From Archangium minus (lineage in GTDB: Bacteria; Myxococcota; Myxococcia; Myxococcales; Myxococcaceae): a stretch of DNA of 64,000 nucleotides. Where the stretch lies: NCBI RefSeq assembly GCF_044360475.1, contig NZ_CP043494.1, positions 5,332,001-5,396,000 of the forward strand. The letters are read 5' to 3'. Under the pieces are notes generated by a model that saw only the letters and a list, made by a program, of their open reading frames with translations, was not told the origin of the DNA and did not search any database. Shown in pieces: positions 8,794 to 18,248 of this stretch. Position 1 is the first letter of the stretch. Each line of letters begins with the position of its first letter. The position numbers and the translations under genes were made by a program.

Positions 8794-11700
8794 CTGAGTC
8801 GGCTCGACCCATTGACTATCCTGCACGCCTGCGGCGCGCGCTCCGGGTGGCTCGGGAGCTTCAGGCCGAGCTCGAAGCGAGCCGGCGGGCCAGGGCGGAG
8901 AGTATCGCTGTCATTGGCGTGGGCTGCCGTCTGCCCGGTGGCATCGACGGCCCGGATGCCTGTTGGAAGGCCCTGCGGGAGGGCATGGACGCCATCTCCG
9001 AGGTGCCTCCTGACCGCTGGCCCATCGATGCGTATTTCGACTCGAACCCCGAGCGGCCCGGGAAGATGTACGCGCGCTTCGGCGGCTTCCTTGAGCAGGT
9101 GGATCGGTTCGATGCGCGCTTCTTCGGGCTCAGCCCTCGCCAGGCCGCGAGCACCGACCCTCAGCAGCGCTTGTTCCTCGAGGTCTGCTGGGAGGCGCTC
9201 GAACACGCCGGAATTCCTCCAGATCGACTCGCGGGCCGACTGGGTGGTGTCTTCGTTGGCATCAACGGCAATGACTACGCGCTGCTTCGGGCAGGAGATC
9301 CGGCAGGGCTCGACGCCTACTCAGGCTCCGGCAATACCAACAGCGCCGTAGCGGGGAGTGTGTCCTACATACTCGGCCTGCACGGGCCGAGTCTGGCGGT
9401 GGATACGGCCTGCTCCTCGTCACTCGTCTCGGTGCACCTGGCCTGCCAGAGCCTGCGCCTCGGCGAGTGCGATATCGCTCTGGCTGGCGGGGTGAACCTC
9501 ATCATGTCCCCCAACGGGACGATCGCCTTGTCACGAACGAGGGTTCTCTCCCCAGATGGTCGTTGCAAGGCCTTCGACGCATCCGCCGACGGGATGGGGC
9601 GAGGCGAGGGGTGCGGCGTCGTTGTCCTGAAACGCCTCTCCGATGCGCTCGCGGACGGCGATCGGATCCTCGCGACCATTCGAGGTTCAGCGGTCAACCA
9701 GGACGGCACGAGCAGCGGCGTCACGGTGCCCAATGGCATGGCGCAGCAAGCGTTGCTCCGCCGGGCGCTGGCGAACGCTGGCATCGAGGCCTCGCAGATG
9801 AGTTACCTCGAGGCCCACGGTACCGGAACCGCGTTGGGCGATCCGATTGAGATGCGAGCGGTGTCCGCCGTGCTGTGCGAGGGCAGGAGCCAGGAACAGA
9901 AGCTTGTCGTGGGTTCGGCCAAGACGAACTTCGGACACCTGGAAGCGGCCGCGGGGATCGCGGGCCTCATCAAGGTGGTCCTCTCGCTCCATCACCAGGA
10001 GATCCCACCGCACCTGCATCTGAAGAAGCCCAATCCGCTCATTCCCTGGGACACGCTGCCGGTCACGCTCCCGACCCAACCCCTCCCGTGGTCGGAGAGT
10101 CGCGGGCAGCGGCGCATCGCAGGCGTGAGCTCCTTCGGCATGAGCGGTACGAACGCGCATGTCATCCTCGAAGAAGCTCCGCCCCAGGTGCCAGTGGAGG
10201 CTTCGAACGAGGTGGAGCGCCCCTGTCACCTCCTCGGCCTGTCGGCGAAGGGGGACGATGCGCTCAGGGCACTCGCGGTCCGTTACGAGCGCCTCCTGGC
10301 GGAGCAGCCCGAGCTGTCTCTGCCGGACCTCTGCCATGGCGCCAATACGGGCCGGGCTCACTTTGGTCATCGGCTGGCCATCGTGGCCGATTCCCATGCG
10401 CAGCTCCGCGAGCAGCTCGCGGCCTTTATCAACGGGCAGCGCGCACCGGGTGTGATTGTCCGAGCGGTGCCGTCCGGTCGCGTGCCGGAGATCGTGTTCC
10501 TGTTCACGGGGCAGGGCTCCCAGTACATCGGGATGGGGCGGCAACTGTATGAAACCCAGCCGCTCTTCCGTCAGACCCTGGAGCATTGCGATGCCCTGCT
10601 GCGGCCTCATCTGGGGCGGTCGATCCTCTCGGTGATCTACCCGGAGCCCGGAACGAGCTCCCCCCTCGATGAGACGGCCTACACGCAGCCGGCGTTGTTC
10701 GCGATCGAGTACGCCCTGGCCGTGCTCTGGCGGTCCTGGGGAGTTCAACCAACGGCCGTGATGGGGCACAGCGTGGGCGAGTACGTCGCCGCATGTGTGG
10801 CCGGGGTCTTCTCCCTCGAGGATGGTTTGCGGCTCATTGCCGAGCGGGCGAAGCTGATGCAGGCCCTTCCTCCCGAGGGAGACATGGCCGCGGTCTTCGC
10901 CGACGAGGCGCGAGTCGCCGAGGCCATTGCCCCGTTCCCGTCCCAGCTCTCCATCGCCGCTGTGAACGGACCGACCGAGACGGTCATCTCTGGAGAGCGG
11001 GGCGCCCTGGCGGCAGTGCTCGAGCGGCTCGCGGCACAAGGCATTCAGGCGCGTCGGTTGAATGTCTCGCACGCGTTTCACTCGCCCTTGATGAAACCTC
11101 TGTTGGAGAAGTTCGCGAGCGTCGTGGCCAGCGTCACGTTCCACGCGCCCGAAATTGAGCTCATCTCCAACGTCACCGGACTTCCCGCGGACGAGCAGCT
11201 CCTGGGCAGTGCGGAGTACTGGTGCCGCCATGTGCTCGCGCCGGTGCGCTTCTGGGATAGCCTCCAATCACTGTATGAGCGAGGGGCCCGGCTGTTCCTG
11301 GAGATCGGCCCGGGTGCGACGCTGGCGAGCATGGGGCGGCGGGGTCTTCCTCAAGACGGTGCGACACTCTGGTTGTCCTCGCTCCAGAAGGCCCGGGGTG
11401 ACTGGGCGCAGCTCCTCCAATCCCTGGGTGAGCTGTATGCGTCTGGGTGTGCGGTGGATTGGCGGGCCTTCGACCAAGGCTATACACGCCGCCGCGTCAC
11501 GCTTCCGACCTATCCCTTCCAGCGGGAACGGCACTGGTTCAAGCTGAGCTCCTCGTTGCCGGTGCAGCCCATTGCAACGGGTATGGCAACGGCCATGGTT
11601 CCCCCGCCGGAGGCCAAGGCGGCGGAGCTTCCGAGCGATTGGCTCTACGAGCTGGAATGGAAGACACAAGCCCTCGCGGAGCCCACGCCGGACCCTGCCG

Positions 11701-13616
11701 CCACACCGGTGGCTCCGCGCCAATGGCTGATCTTCGCGGATCGACTCGGTCTGGGCGCTGCGTTGGCCGAGCGCCTCGAGCAGCGTGGGGCGCACTGTGT
11801 CCTCGTGTCGCCCAGCCAGGTGGGCTCGGCAGGGAAGGGGATGTCTCTCGACCCTGAGAACCCCGCGGACTACCGGCGAGTGATTCAAGAAGCCTTCGCC
11901 GATGGCTCCGCGCTCGCGGGTGTCGTTCACCTGTGGGGACTCGATGCCGGGTCCGTGGAGGGGCGGAGTCATGCCGCGCTGGAGGAGGCGCAACGCCTTG
12001 GACAGAACAGCGTGCTGCTCCTCGTCCAGGCGCTGAGCGCCGCCGGAAGAGGGACCCCGCGTCTGTGGGCGGTCACACGCGGCGCGGCGCTCGTCGGGTC
12101 GGGGAAGCCCGCGCTGGCCCAGGCTCCAATCTGGGGGCTCGGGCGAGTCCTGGCCATCGAGCAATCGGCGCTGTGGGCCGGGCTCGTGGACCTGGACCCG
12201 GCCGTGGTCGAGGGCGCTCACCGAGGCGCTGATGCCTTCGCTGGCGATGTCGCCGCGTTGCTGCACGAGCTTGAAGCGCGGGACGGGGAAGAGCAGGTCG
12301 CGTGGCGCAGCGGCGAACGGTTCGTGCCCCGCTTGCGCCCCCGAGAACTCCCCACACGGAACGGGGGAACGCCTCGCCTGAAGGCCGAGGCCACGTACCT
12401 CGTTTCGGGTTCTCTTCCTGGCTCCATGCTCGAGGTCTCGCGTTGGCTGGTGGAGCGCGGCGCACGTCACCTGGTACTGGTCGGGCTGGAGCGGCCCGAA
12501 GCGGTGGCGCGATCCGAGACGATTCTGGCGCTCGAGGCGCGCGGCGCCGACATCCGACTCCTCTCGCGAGACGAGGCTCTTAAATCGGCTTCGCTCACCG
12601 GCTTGCTCTCGTCTCTGCGGGATGCGAACCGCCCTGTTCGAGGTGTTCTGCATGTGGGCGGTCCATGGACAGTCCGGGCGAGCCGCGAGCTCGAGACGTG
12701 GGAGCTCCAATCCTCCCTCCGCTCGGAGGTGGCGCTGCCTTGGCTGCTCCACGAGCTGCTCGCGGGCGAGGACCTGGAGTTCTTCGTCTTGTTCTCGTCT
12801 GTCGCCTCGGTGTGGGGCTCCGGTGGGCTGTCGCACCATGCGGCGGCGCACCATGTGCTCGACGCGCTCGCGCACCATCGGCGCGCGCTGGGGTTGCCCG
12901 CCCTCGTCGTGAACTTCGGCCAGTGGGCCGAGGTCGGTGTGCTCCCAGAAGAGGCCTACCGGATGTCTGCGCGTAGCGGAGTGGAGGCCTTGCCGCCTGC
13001 TGCCGCGCTCGCGCTCCTGGAGCGCTTGCTTGAGGCCGGGGGAACGCAGCAGACGGTCGCGAACGTCCGCTGGAGTGTCTTCAAGCCGATCCTCGAAATG
13101 GGGCGGGCGCGGCCGATGCTCGCGAACATCGACGCGCGTGATGCTCGGCGCGAGGGCGAGTTGGACGCTGCCGTGGCGAGTGCTCAGAAGTTGCGAGATG
13201 CGCTCGATGAGGCGCTCCCGAACGAACGGCACGACGTGCTCCTGGCCTACCTCCAGCGAGAGGTGGCCTCGGTGCTTGGTTACGAAAAGCCGGAGGACAT
13301 TGAGCCCACGACTGGCTTCTTTGATCTCGGGATGGACTCCATCATGGCGATGGATCTCAAGAACCACCTGGAGACAGGCCTGAGGCGTGCGTTCCCGTCC
13401 ACGCTGGCCTTCGAGCATCCAACGATCGACGCGCTTGCGCGTTACCTGAGTCAGGAAGTATTCGCTCATTTGTTCGACGAGGGCCCGCGCGCGACGACTC
13501 CGGAGCCAGCGCCGGATGCCGACGACGCACGACTGGAAGAGCTCGACGAGCTATCGGAAGACCAGGTGGCCGCGCTCCTCGCGGACCGGCTGGACGCGAT
13601 CGAGCAGGGGAAATGA
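8790..13616 (+). CDS. Type I PKS module KS-AT-KR(inactive)-ACP
   Basis: 1608 aa. Docking helix (1-32), KS with VDTACSSS (Cys208) and EAHGTGT (His343), AT with GHSVGE (Ser661) and HAFH (about 761, malonyl type). A KR structural subdomain begins near 950 and a KR fold near 1200. The KR is degraded at every key site: the nucleotide loop reads SGSLPGSM instead of TGGLGALG, the catalytic Lys position is Glu (about 1313) and the Tyr position is His (HHAAAHH, about 1350); only the SSVAS serine remains. There is no DH or ER. ACP has GMDSI (Ser1517) and a C-terminal docking helix (LSEDQVAALLADRL). The predicted outcome is an unreduced beta-ketone. ATGA overlap with the upstream gene implies translational coupling. 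Confidence 0.95.
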   Translation: MTESARPIDYPARLRRALRVARELQAELEASRRARAESIAVIGVGCRLPGGIDGPDACWKALREGMDAISEVPPDRWPIDAYFDSNPERPGKMYARFGGFLEQVDRFDARFFGLSPRQAASTDPQQRLFLEVCWEALEHAGIPPDRLAGRLGGVFVGINGNDYALLRAGDPAGLDAYSGSGNTNSAVAGSVSYILGLHGPSLAVDTACSSSLVSVHLACQSLRLGECDIALAGGVNLIMSPNGTIALSRTRVLSPDGRCKAFDASADGMGRGEGCGVVVLKRLSDALADGDRILATIRGSAVNQDGTSSGVTVPNGMAQQALLRRALANAGIEASQMSYLEAHGTGTALGDPIEMRAVSAVLCEGRSQEQKLVVGSAKTNFGHLEAAAGIAGLIKVVLSLHHQEIPPHLHLKKPNPLIPWDTLPVTLPTQPLPWSESRGQRRIAGVSSFGMSGTNAHVILEEAPPQVPVEASNEVERPCHLLGLSAKGDDALRALAVRYERLLAEQPELSLPDLCHGANTGRAHFGHRLAIVADSHAQLREQLAAFINGQRAPGVIVRAVPSGRVPEIVFLFTGQGSQYIGMGRQLYETQPLFRQTLEHCDALLRPHLGRSILSVIYPEPGTSSPLDETAYTQPALFAIEYALAVLWRSWGVQPTAVMGHSVGEYVAACVAGVFSLEDGLRLIAERAKLMQALPPEGDMAAVFADEARVAEAIAPFPSQLSIAAVNGPTETVISGERGALAAVLERLAAQGIQARRLNVSHAFHSPLMKPLLEKFASVVASVTFHAPEIELISNVTGLPADEQLLGSAEYWCRHVLAPVRFWDSLQSLYERGARLFLEIGPGATLASMGRRGLPQDGATLWLSSLQKARGDWAQLLQSLGELYASGCAVDWRAFDQGYTRRRVTLPTYPFQRERHWFKLSSSLPVQPIATGMATAMVPPPEAKAAELPSDWLYELEWKTQALAEPTPDPAATPVAPRQWLIFADRLGLGAALAERLEQRGAHCVLVSPSQVGSAGKGMSLDPENPADYRRVIQEAFADGSALAGVVHLWGLDAGSVEGRSHAALEEAQRLGQNSVLLLVQALSAAGRGTPRLWAVTRGAALVGSGKPALAQAPIWGLGRVLAIEQSALWAGLVDLDPAVVEGAHRGADAFAGDVAALLHELEARDGEEQVAWRSGERFVPRLRPRELPTRNGGTPRLKAEATYLVSGSLPGSMLEVSRWLVERGARHLVLVGLERPEAVARSETILALEARGADIRLLSRDEALKSASLTGLLSSLRDANRPVRGVLHVGGPWTVRASRELETWELQSSLRSEVALPWLLHELLAGEDLEFFVLFSSVASVWGSGGLSHHAAAHHVLDALAHHRRALGLPALVVNFGQWAEVGVLPEEAYRMSARSGVEALPPAAALALLERLLEAGGTQQTVANVRWSVFKPILEMGRARPMLANIDARDARREGELDAAVASAQKLRDALDEALPNERHDVLLAYLQREVASVLGYEKPEDIEPTTGFFDLGMDSIMAMDLKNHLETGLRRAFPSTLAFEHPTIDALARYLSQEVFAHLFDEGPRATTPEPAPDADDARLEELDELSEDQVAALLADRLDAIEQGK

Positions 13617-13617
13617 C

Positions 13618-16600
13618 ATGTCGACGAAGACCAAAGACAACCAAGACCTGTTGAAGCGTGCGCTCGTCACCGTCGAAAAGCTCCAGGCGAAGCTCGACGC
13701 TCTGGAGCGTGCGAAGACGGAGCCCATCGCCGTGGTAGGGATTGGGTGCCGCTATCCGGGCGGTGCCCATGATCCCGATTCCTTCTTCCGCATGTTGCGA
13801 GAGGGGCGGGATGCCACGAGTGACATGCCGACGGAGCGATGGGATGTGGACGCCTATTACGATCCCGATCCCGACGCCCCGCTCAAGATGTACACCCGGC
13901 GTGGCGCCTTCCTCGATCAGGTCGACCGATTCGAGCCACAGTTCTTTGGCATCTCCCCGCGCGAGGCGGTGAGCATGGATCCGGCGCAGCGGATCTTCCT
14001 CGAGGTGTGCTGGGAGGCCCTGGAGCACGCGGGGCAGGCGCCAGACAAGCTCGGCGGAACGCGCACCGGTGTCTTCGTAGGCGCCGGGACCGAGGAGTAC
14101 GCGCACATCATCGAGGCGGCGGGCTACTGCGATACGCACACGGCGACGGGCAACATCCCGGGGTTCGTTTCGGGGCGCATCTCCTACATCCTCGGGTTGG
14201 CTGGACCGAGCGTCACGCTCAACACCACCTGCTCGTCCTCGCTCGCGGCGGTGCACACGGCCATGCAGAGCCTCCGCGCGAAGGAGTGCGACATGGCCCT
14301 CGCAGGGGGCGTCAATCTCATCCTGCGCGTCTCTCCCTTCGTCGCGCTCTGTAAAATCCGGATGCTCTCACGCGATGGGCGTTGCAAGACGTTCGACGCC
14401 TCCGCGGATGGTTATGGCCGTTCCGAAGGTTGTGGGGTCGTGGTCCTCAAGCGCCTGTCCGACGCGCAGCGCAATGGCGATCACATCCTGGCGATCCTCC
14501 GCGGCTCGTCCATGCAGCAGAACGGCAGCACGACGAGCGGCATCACGGTCACGAGCGTCCCCGCGCAGCAGGCGCTCATTCGCGAGGCCCTGGCGAACAG
14601 TGGTGTGGAGCCATCACAGGTAGGGTACGTGGAGGCCCACGGTACGGGAACGACGCTGGGAGATCCCATCGAGGTTCAGGCGATCGCGTCCGTTGTTGCC
14701 GAGGGGCGGCCCGCGGAGAAACCGCTGTTGGTTAACTCCGTGAAAGCCAACCTCGGCCACTCGGAACTCGCGGCAGGGGTGACGGGGCTCATCAAGGTTG
14801 TGCTCTCGCTGCACCACGAAGAGATTCCGCCCTATCCGTCGCACCTGAAGCAGCGCAACCCGGCCATCGCCTGGGACGAGCTGAAGGTCGCGCTTCCGCT
14901 GGAGCCGACGCCCTGGCCGCGAGGCAATGGCCGGCGCATCGCCGGGGTGAACTCGCTTGGTGGCAACGGCCTCAATGTCCACGTCGTGGTGGAGGAGGCT
15001 CCGGTGCCCCAGCCCACCACCGTGAGCATAGAGCGTCCGCGCCACCTGTTCCCCCTGTCCGCGACGCGCGAGTCGGCGCTCTCGGCGCTCGCGGGGCGCC
15101 ATGCACGCTACCTCGCGGAGCACCCGTCGGTGTCCCTCGCCGACCTCTGCTTCACGGCTGGGGCAGGGCGAGCGCATTTCAAGCACCGTGTGGCGCTCCA
15201 GGCGACGTCCGTCGAGCAGCTGCGCACACAACTGGAAAGCCTCGCGGCGGGCACAATGGATCGCGCACGTCCGGCGGTGATCCGCAGGGCAGGGCGCCCG
15301 AGAATTGCGTTCCTGTTCACTGGGCAGGGCGCGCAGTACGTGGGCATGGGGCGGAGCCTGTATGAGACCAAGCCCACCTTCCGCCGGGCCATCCTCGAGT
15401 GCGACGAGTTGCTCCGTCCCCTCCTGCCGAAGTCGCTGGTCTCGGTGCTCTACCCGGAGGCGGGCCAGGAGTCTCCCATCGACGAGACCGAGTACACGCA
15501 GCCGGCCCTGTTCGCGGTCGAGTATGCCCTGGCCATGCTGTGGCGCTCGTGGGGCATCGAGCCCACGGTGGTCATGGGGCACAGCGTGGGCGAGTACGTC
15601 GCCGCATGCGTGGCTGGCGTCTTCAGCCTCGAGGATGGTCTGCGGCTCATCGCCGAGCGTGGTCGCCTCATGTCGGCCCTGCCACGCGATGGAGAGATGG
15701 TCGCCGTTTTCGCCAGCGAGGCGCGTGTGACGGAGCTGCTGGCTCCCGTCGCGCACGTCGTCTCCATTGCCGCCGTCAATGGCCCGGAGGAGATCGTCAT
15801 CTCCGGTGCGCGCGACGCCGTGCACAAGGTGGTTGAGCAGCTCATCGCCGAGGGCGTCAAGACCCGGCGTCTGACCGTCTCGCACGCCTTCCACTCGCCG
15901 TTGATGAAGCCCATGCGGTCCGCGTTCGAGGAGGCCGCCTCGCGCGTGAGCTATGCGGCGCCCCGCGTGCGGCTGATCTCGAACCTCACCGGCCGAGCTG
16001 CCAAGGGCACGGAGCTCAGCCAGGCATCGTATTGGGTCGAGCACGTTCAGGCGCCCGTGCGTTTCGCGGACGGGATGCGAGCGCTCCACGAGCATGGGTG
16101 CGACGCATTCCTGGAGCTGGGCCCGCAGGCCACGCTCCTGGGTCTTGGTAAACGCTGCCTGCCCGACGCGACCCAGCCGTGGCTGCCGTCACTGCGCAAG
16201 GGACACGATGACTGGGAGTCCCTGCTCGGGAGCGTGACTGCCCTTTACGAGAGTGGCGTGGATATCGACTGGGCGGGGTTCGACCGGGATTACCCCAGGA
16301 AGCGCATGCCACTTCCGACGTATCCCTTCCAGCGTGAGCGCTACTGGGTTGAAACCCAGGAGGGCGTCACCTCGGGTCACGTTGAAGCCCGGCGGCCCAC
16401 GGTGGCGGTCACGCCTGAGGCGCCGCTCCCGGCTGGACCGGAGCGGATCGTCGTGGAGGCGGAGCCAGAGATCGAGCTCCAGGCACTCCGTCTGGCGAGC
16501 CCGGAGGCACGGATTGAACAGATCTCTGCCCGGCTTCGTCGGCTCGTGAGCCGCGTCTTCAAGCTCGAGGAGTCGGAGTTCGATCTCCAGGATCCCCTCA

Positions 16601-16758
16601 TCAACCTCGGGCTCGACTCGCTCATGGCGGTCGATATGCGGGACCGGATCAAGCGCATCCTCGGCATCGAGCTGCCGCTGGTCGAACTGCTCGAAGGGCC
16701 GAGCATCGCGGTTCTTTCCGCTCGCCTCGGTCAAATGCTCCCAGGAGATACCAAGTGA
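13618..16758 (+). CDS. Type I PKS terminal module KS-AT-ACP
   Basis: 1046 aa from the ATG one base after the previous stop; the frame is open further upstream but that would overlap the preceding module. Docking helix (1-38), KS (about 39-465), AT with GHSVGE (Ser656) and HAFH (about 756, malonyl type), ACP with GLDSL (Ser1001). No KR, DH, ER or thioesterase. The KS is divergent: the usual VDTACSSS reads LNTTCSSS (Cys205 kept) and the GVSSFGxSGTNAHV block reads GVNSLGGNGLNVHV. Unlike the three modules before it, this protein stops soon after the ACP without a docking helix, which fits the last step of an assembly line. The stop overlaps the next gene (GTGA), so the lipocalin-like protein is made in step with it. 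Confidence 0.93.
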   Translation: MSTKTKDNQDLLKRALVTVEKLQAKLDALERAKTEPIAVVGIGCRYPGGAHDPDSFFRMLREGRDATSDMPTERWDVDAYYDPDPDAPLKMYTRRGAFLDQVDRFEPQFFGISPREAVSMDPAQRIFLEVCWEALEHAGQAPDKLGGTRTGVFVGAGTEEYAHIIEAAGYCDTHTATGNIPGFVSGRISYILGLAGPSVTLNTTCSSSLAAVHTAMQSLRAKECDMALAGGVNLILRVSPFVALCKIRMLSRDGRCKTFDASADGYGRSEGCGVVVLKRLSDAQRNGDHILAILRGSSMQQNGSTTSGITVTSVPAQQALIREALANSGVEPSQVGYVEAHGTGTTLGDPIEVQAIASVVAEGRPAEKPLLVNSVKANLGHSELAAGVTGLIKVVLSLHHEEIPPYPSHLKQRNPAIAWDELKVALPLEPTPWPRGNGRRIAGVNSLGGNGLNVHVVVEEAPVPQPTTVSIERPRHLFPLSATRESALSALAGRHARYLAEHPSVSLADLCFTAGAGRAHFKHRVALQATSVEQLRTQLESLAAGTMDRARPAVIRRAGRPRIAFLFTGQGAQYVGMGRSLYETKPTFRRAILECDELLRPLLPKSLVSVLYPEAGQESPIDETEYTQPALFAVEYALAMLWRSWGIEPTVVMGHSVGEYVAACVAGVFSLEDGLRLIAERGRLMSALPRDGEMVAVFASEARVTELLAPVAHVVSIAAVNGPEEIVISGARDAVHKVVEQLIAEGVKTRRLTVSHAFHSPLMKPMRSAFEEAASRVSYAAPRVRLISNLTGRAAKGTELSQASYWVEHVQAPVRFADGMRALHEHGCDAFLELGPQATLLGLGKRCLPDATQPWLPSLRKGHDDWESLLGSVTALYESGVDIDWAGFDRDYPRKRMPLPTYPFQRERYWVETQEGVTSGHVEARRPTVAVTPEAPLPAGPERIVVEAEPEIELQALRLASPEARIEQISARLRRLVSRVFKLEESEFDLQDPLINLGLDSLMAVDMRDRIKRILGIELPLVELLEGPSIAVLSARLGQMLPGDTK

Positions 16759-17297
16759 TCAGCCATCGATGCATCGGAAGCTGGAAGCTGGTCTCGTTCG
16801 AGTCCAAGACTCCGGACGGGCGCAAGTTCATCGACTTCGTCACGAATCCCGCGCTGAAGCTTGCGCTCTCGGCGCTCGGGGTCATTCGTCCGTCCGCGAT
16901 GCCGATGAACTTCCAGCCGAACGCGCCTGTCTTCCACCCCTTTGGCCCTCGCCCTGTGGGTCACCTCATCTACACCGCGGAGGGGTATTACGCGCTGAAC
17001 ATGGGGAGCCCGGGGCGTCGGGGTTTCGGCTCGGAGGACCTCGCGACGTCGAGCCCCCTCGCGCAGAGGAACGCGCTCATGACCTATATCTCGTCGTCCG
17101 GCAGGTTCACCGTCGAGGGCGACCGGATCATCCACCATGTGGAGGCGCACCTCTATCCGGACGAGGTGGGCCGAGATCATCCCTTCACACTGGAGTTCGA
17201 GGAGCGCGGCCGGATGATTGCGCTGAAACCCACCGCGCCCTCGGCACTCTTCGGGGGCAGATCCGTCCTCACGTACGCCACCTGGGAGCGCGGCTGA
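16755..17297 (+). CDS. Lipocalin-like protein, candidate polyketide cyclase/release factor
   Basis: 180 aa starting at GTG, overlapping the stop of the terminal PKS module by four bases, with AGGAG seven bases upstream. Layout is that of the lipocalin-like family (PF13924 type): the early G-x-W (GSWKLVSFESK, about 8-18), YTAEGYYALNM (about 75-85) and late beta strands (FTVEGDRIIHHVEAHLYPD; TYATWERG at the end). No signal peptide or membrane segment. A lipocalin barrel has no fixed catalytic motif, so activity cannot be read from sequence. Tight coupling to a terminal module lacking a thioesterase suggests a role in folding, cyclising or releasing a poly-beta-keto chain. The stigmatellin PKS is, as I recall, credited with a C-terminal cyclase region on its last module; whether this is a detached relative needs a structural comparison. 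Confidence 0.75.
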   Translation: MISHRCIGSWKLVSFESKTPDGRKFIDFVTNPALKLALSALGVIRPSAMPMNFQPNAPVFHPFGPRPVGHLIYTAEGYYALNMGSPGRRGFGSEDLATSSPLAQRNALMTYISSSGRFTVEGDRIIHHVEAHLYPDEVGRDHPFTLEFEERGRMIALKPTAPSALFGGRSVLTYATWERG

Positions 17298-17363
17298 ACC
17301 TGAAGCAACAGAAGTCCGATAGCACGTCGCCCTGGCGACTTGAGTTCACACGAGGAGCGAGAA

Positions 17364-18134
17364 ATGCCTGTCAATAATGCGATGTACGATCAGATGAATT
17401 GGTGGAACGACGATTCGTCTGTCAGCCTTCTGTCGACGTCGATCAACCCCTGCCGCATCAGCTATTTCCACGACGTGCTCTCCAGCCGGATTGGACTCCA
17501 GCCCTCGAAGGTCCGTGTGCTGGACGTCGGGTGTGGCGGTGGCCTGCTGGCCGAGGAGTTCTCCAAGAAGGGCTGGAAGGTGACGGGCGTGGACCAGTCC
17601 GCGCCGTCGATCGAGCTCGCCAAGGCCCACGCCGCGAAGGTGGGTCTCTCCATCGACTACCAGGTCTCCCGGGGCCAGAAGCTCCCGTTCGAGGACGAGA
17701 CCTTCGACGTCGTCTACTGCTGTGATGTGCTCGAGCACATCCCGGACTACCCCACCGTCGTCGCGGAGTCCTCGCGCGTGCTGAAGAAGGGCGGCGTCTA
17801 TCTCTACGAGACCATCAATCGGACCCTCATGAGCAACCTGATCGCCATCAAGCTGCTTCAGGAGTGGTCCTGGACGCGCGTCATCCCGGACGATGTCCAC
17901 GACTGGAAGATGTTCATCCGGCCCGAGGAGCTCCACGGCGCGATGCGTGCGGCGAAGATCCAGAACGTCGAGACGCGCGGAATGACGGTCGACAACCCCA
18001 TCGGCTTCATCAAGGCGATCCTCCGCCACAGGCGCGGCCAGACCTCGCTCGGCGAGGTGGGCCGTATCGCGCCCGCGGTGGTCTCGGATGATATGTCGAT
18101 GGGTTACATGGGATTTGGGATCAAGTCCGCCTAG
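17364..18134 (+). CDS. SAM-dependent O-methyltransferase, UbiG-like
   Basis: 256 aa. I chose ATG 17364 because GAGGAG (17352-17357) lies six bases upstream; the longer TTG start has no ribosome site. Class I methyltransferase fold: SAM motif I RVLDVGCGGGLLAEEF (about 51-66), acidic motif II near GVDQSAPSIELAK, and VVYCCDVLEHIPDY in the motif region typical of UbiG/UbiE-type enzymes. UbiG methylates ring hydroxyls of quinol precursors; here, next to a PKS and an aromatic hydroxylase, methylation of phenolic hydroxyls on the cyclised polyketide is likely. About 65 bases separate it from the lipocalin gene, all on one strand, so co-transcription is likely. Confidence 0.88.
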   Translation: MPVNNAMYDQMNWWNDDSSVSLLSTSINPCRISYFHDVLSSRIGLQPSKVRVLDVGCGGGLLAEEFSKKGWKVTGVDQSAPSIELAKAHAAKVGLSIDYQVSRGQKLPFEDETFDVVYCCDVLEHIPDYPTVVAESSRVLKKGGVYLYETINRTLMSNLIAIKLLQEWSWTRVIPDDVHDWKMFIRPEELHGAMRAAKIQNVETRGMTVDNPIGFIKAILRHRRGQTSLGEVGRIAPAVVSDDMSMGYMGFGIKSA

Positions 18135-18248
18135 TTCAGCCTGGAAGGGCGGAGTCCGTGGCTCGGAGTCACGGGCTCCGTCGCATGTTGACGAAAGAGG
18201 CACCAGCTCCTGGGAAAGGCGCCGGTCCGCTGGCGAGAGGGCATTGAG

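Noticed and set aside
11268..13469. 733-codon open frame on the minus strand, and similar long antisense frames (for example 9687-11267, 3035-3886, 39791-42079)
   Set aside because: They lie wholly opposite PKS or valS genes, lack ribosome sites and known domains, and are expected by-products of high-GC codon bias.
16755..17297. Thioesterase domain for chain release
   Set aside because: There is no GxSxG or catalytic triad; the sequence follows a lipocalin-like pattern instead.
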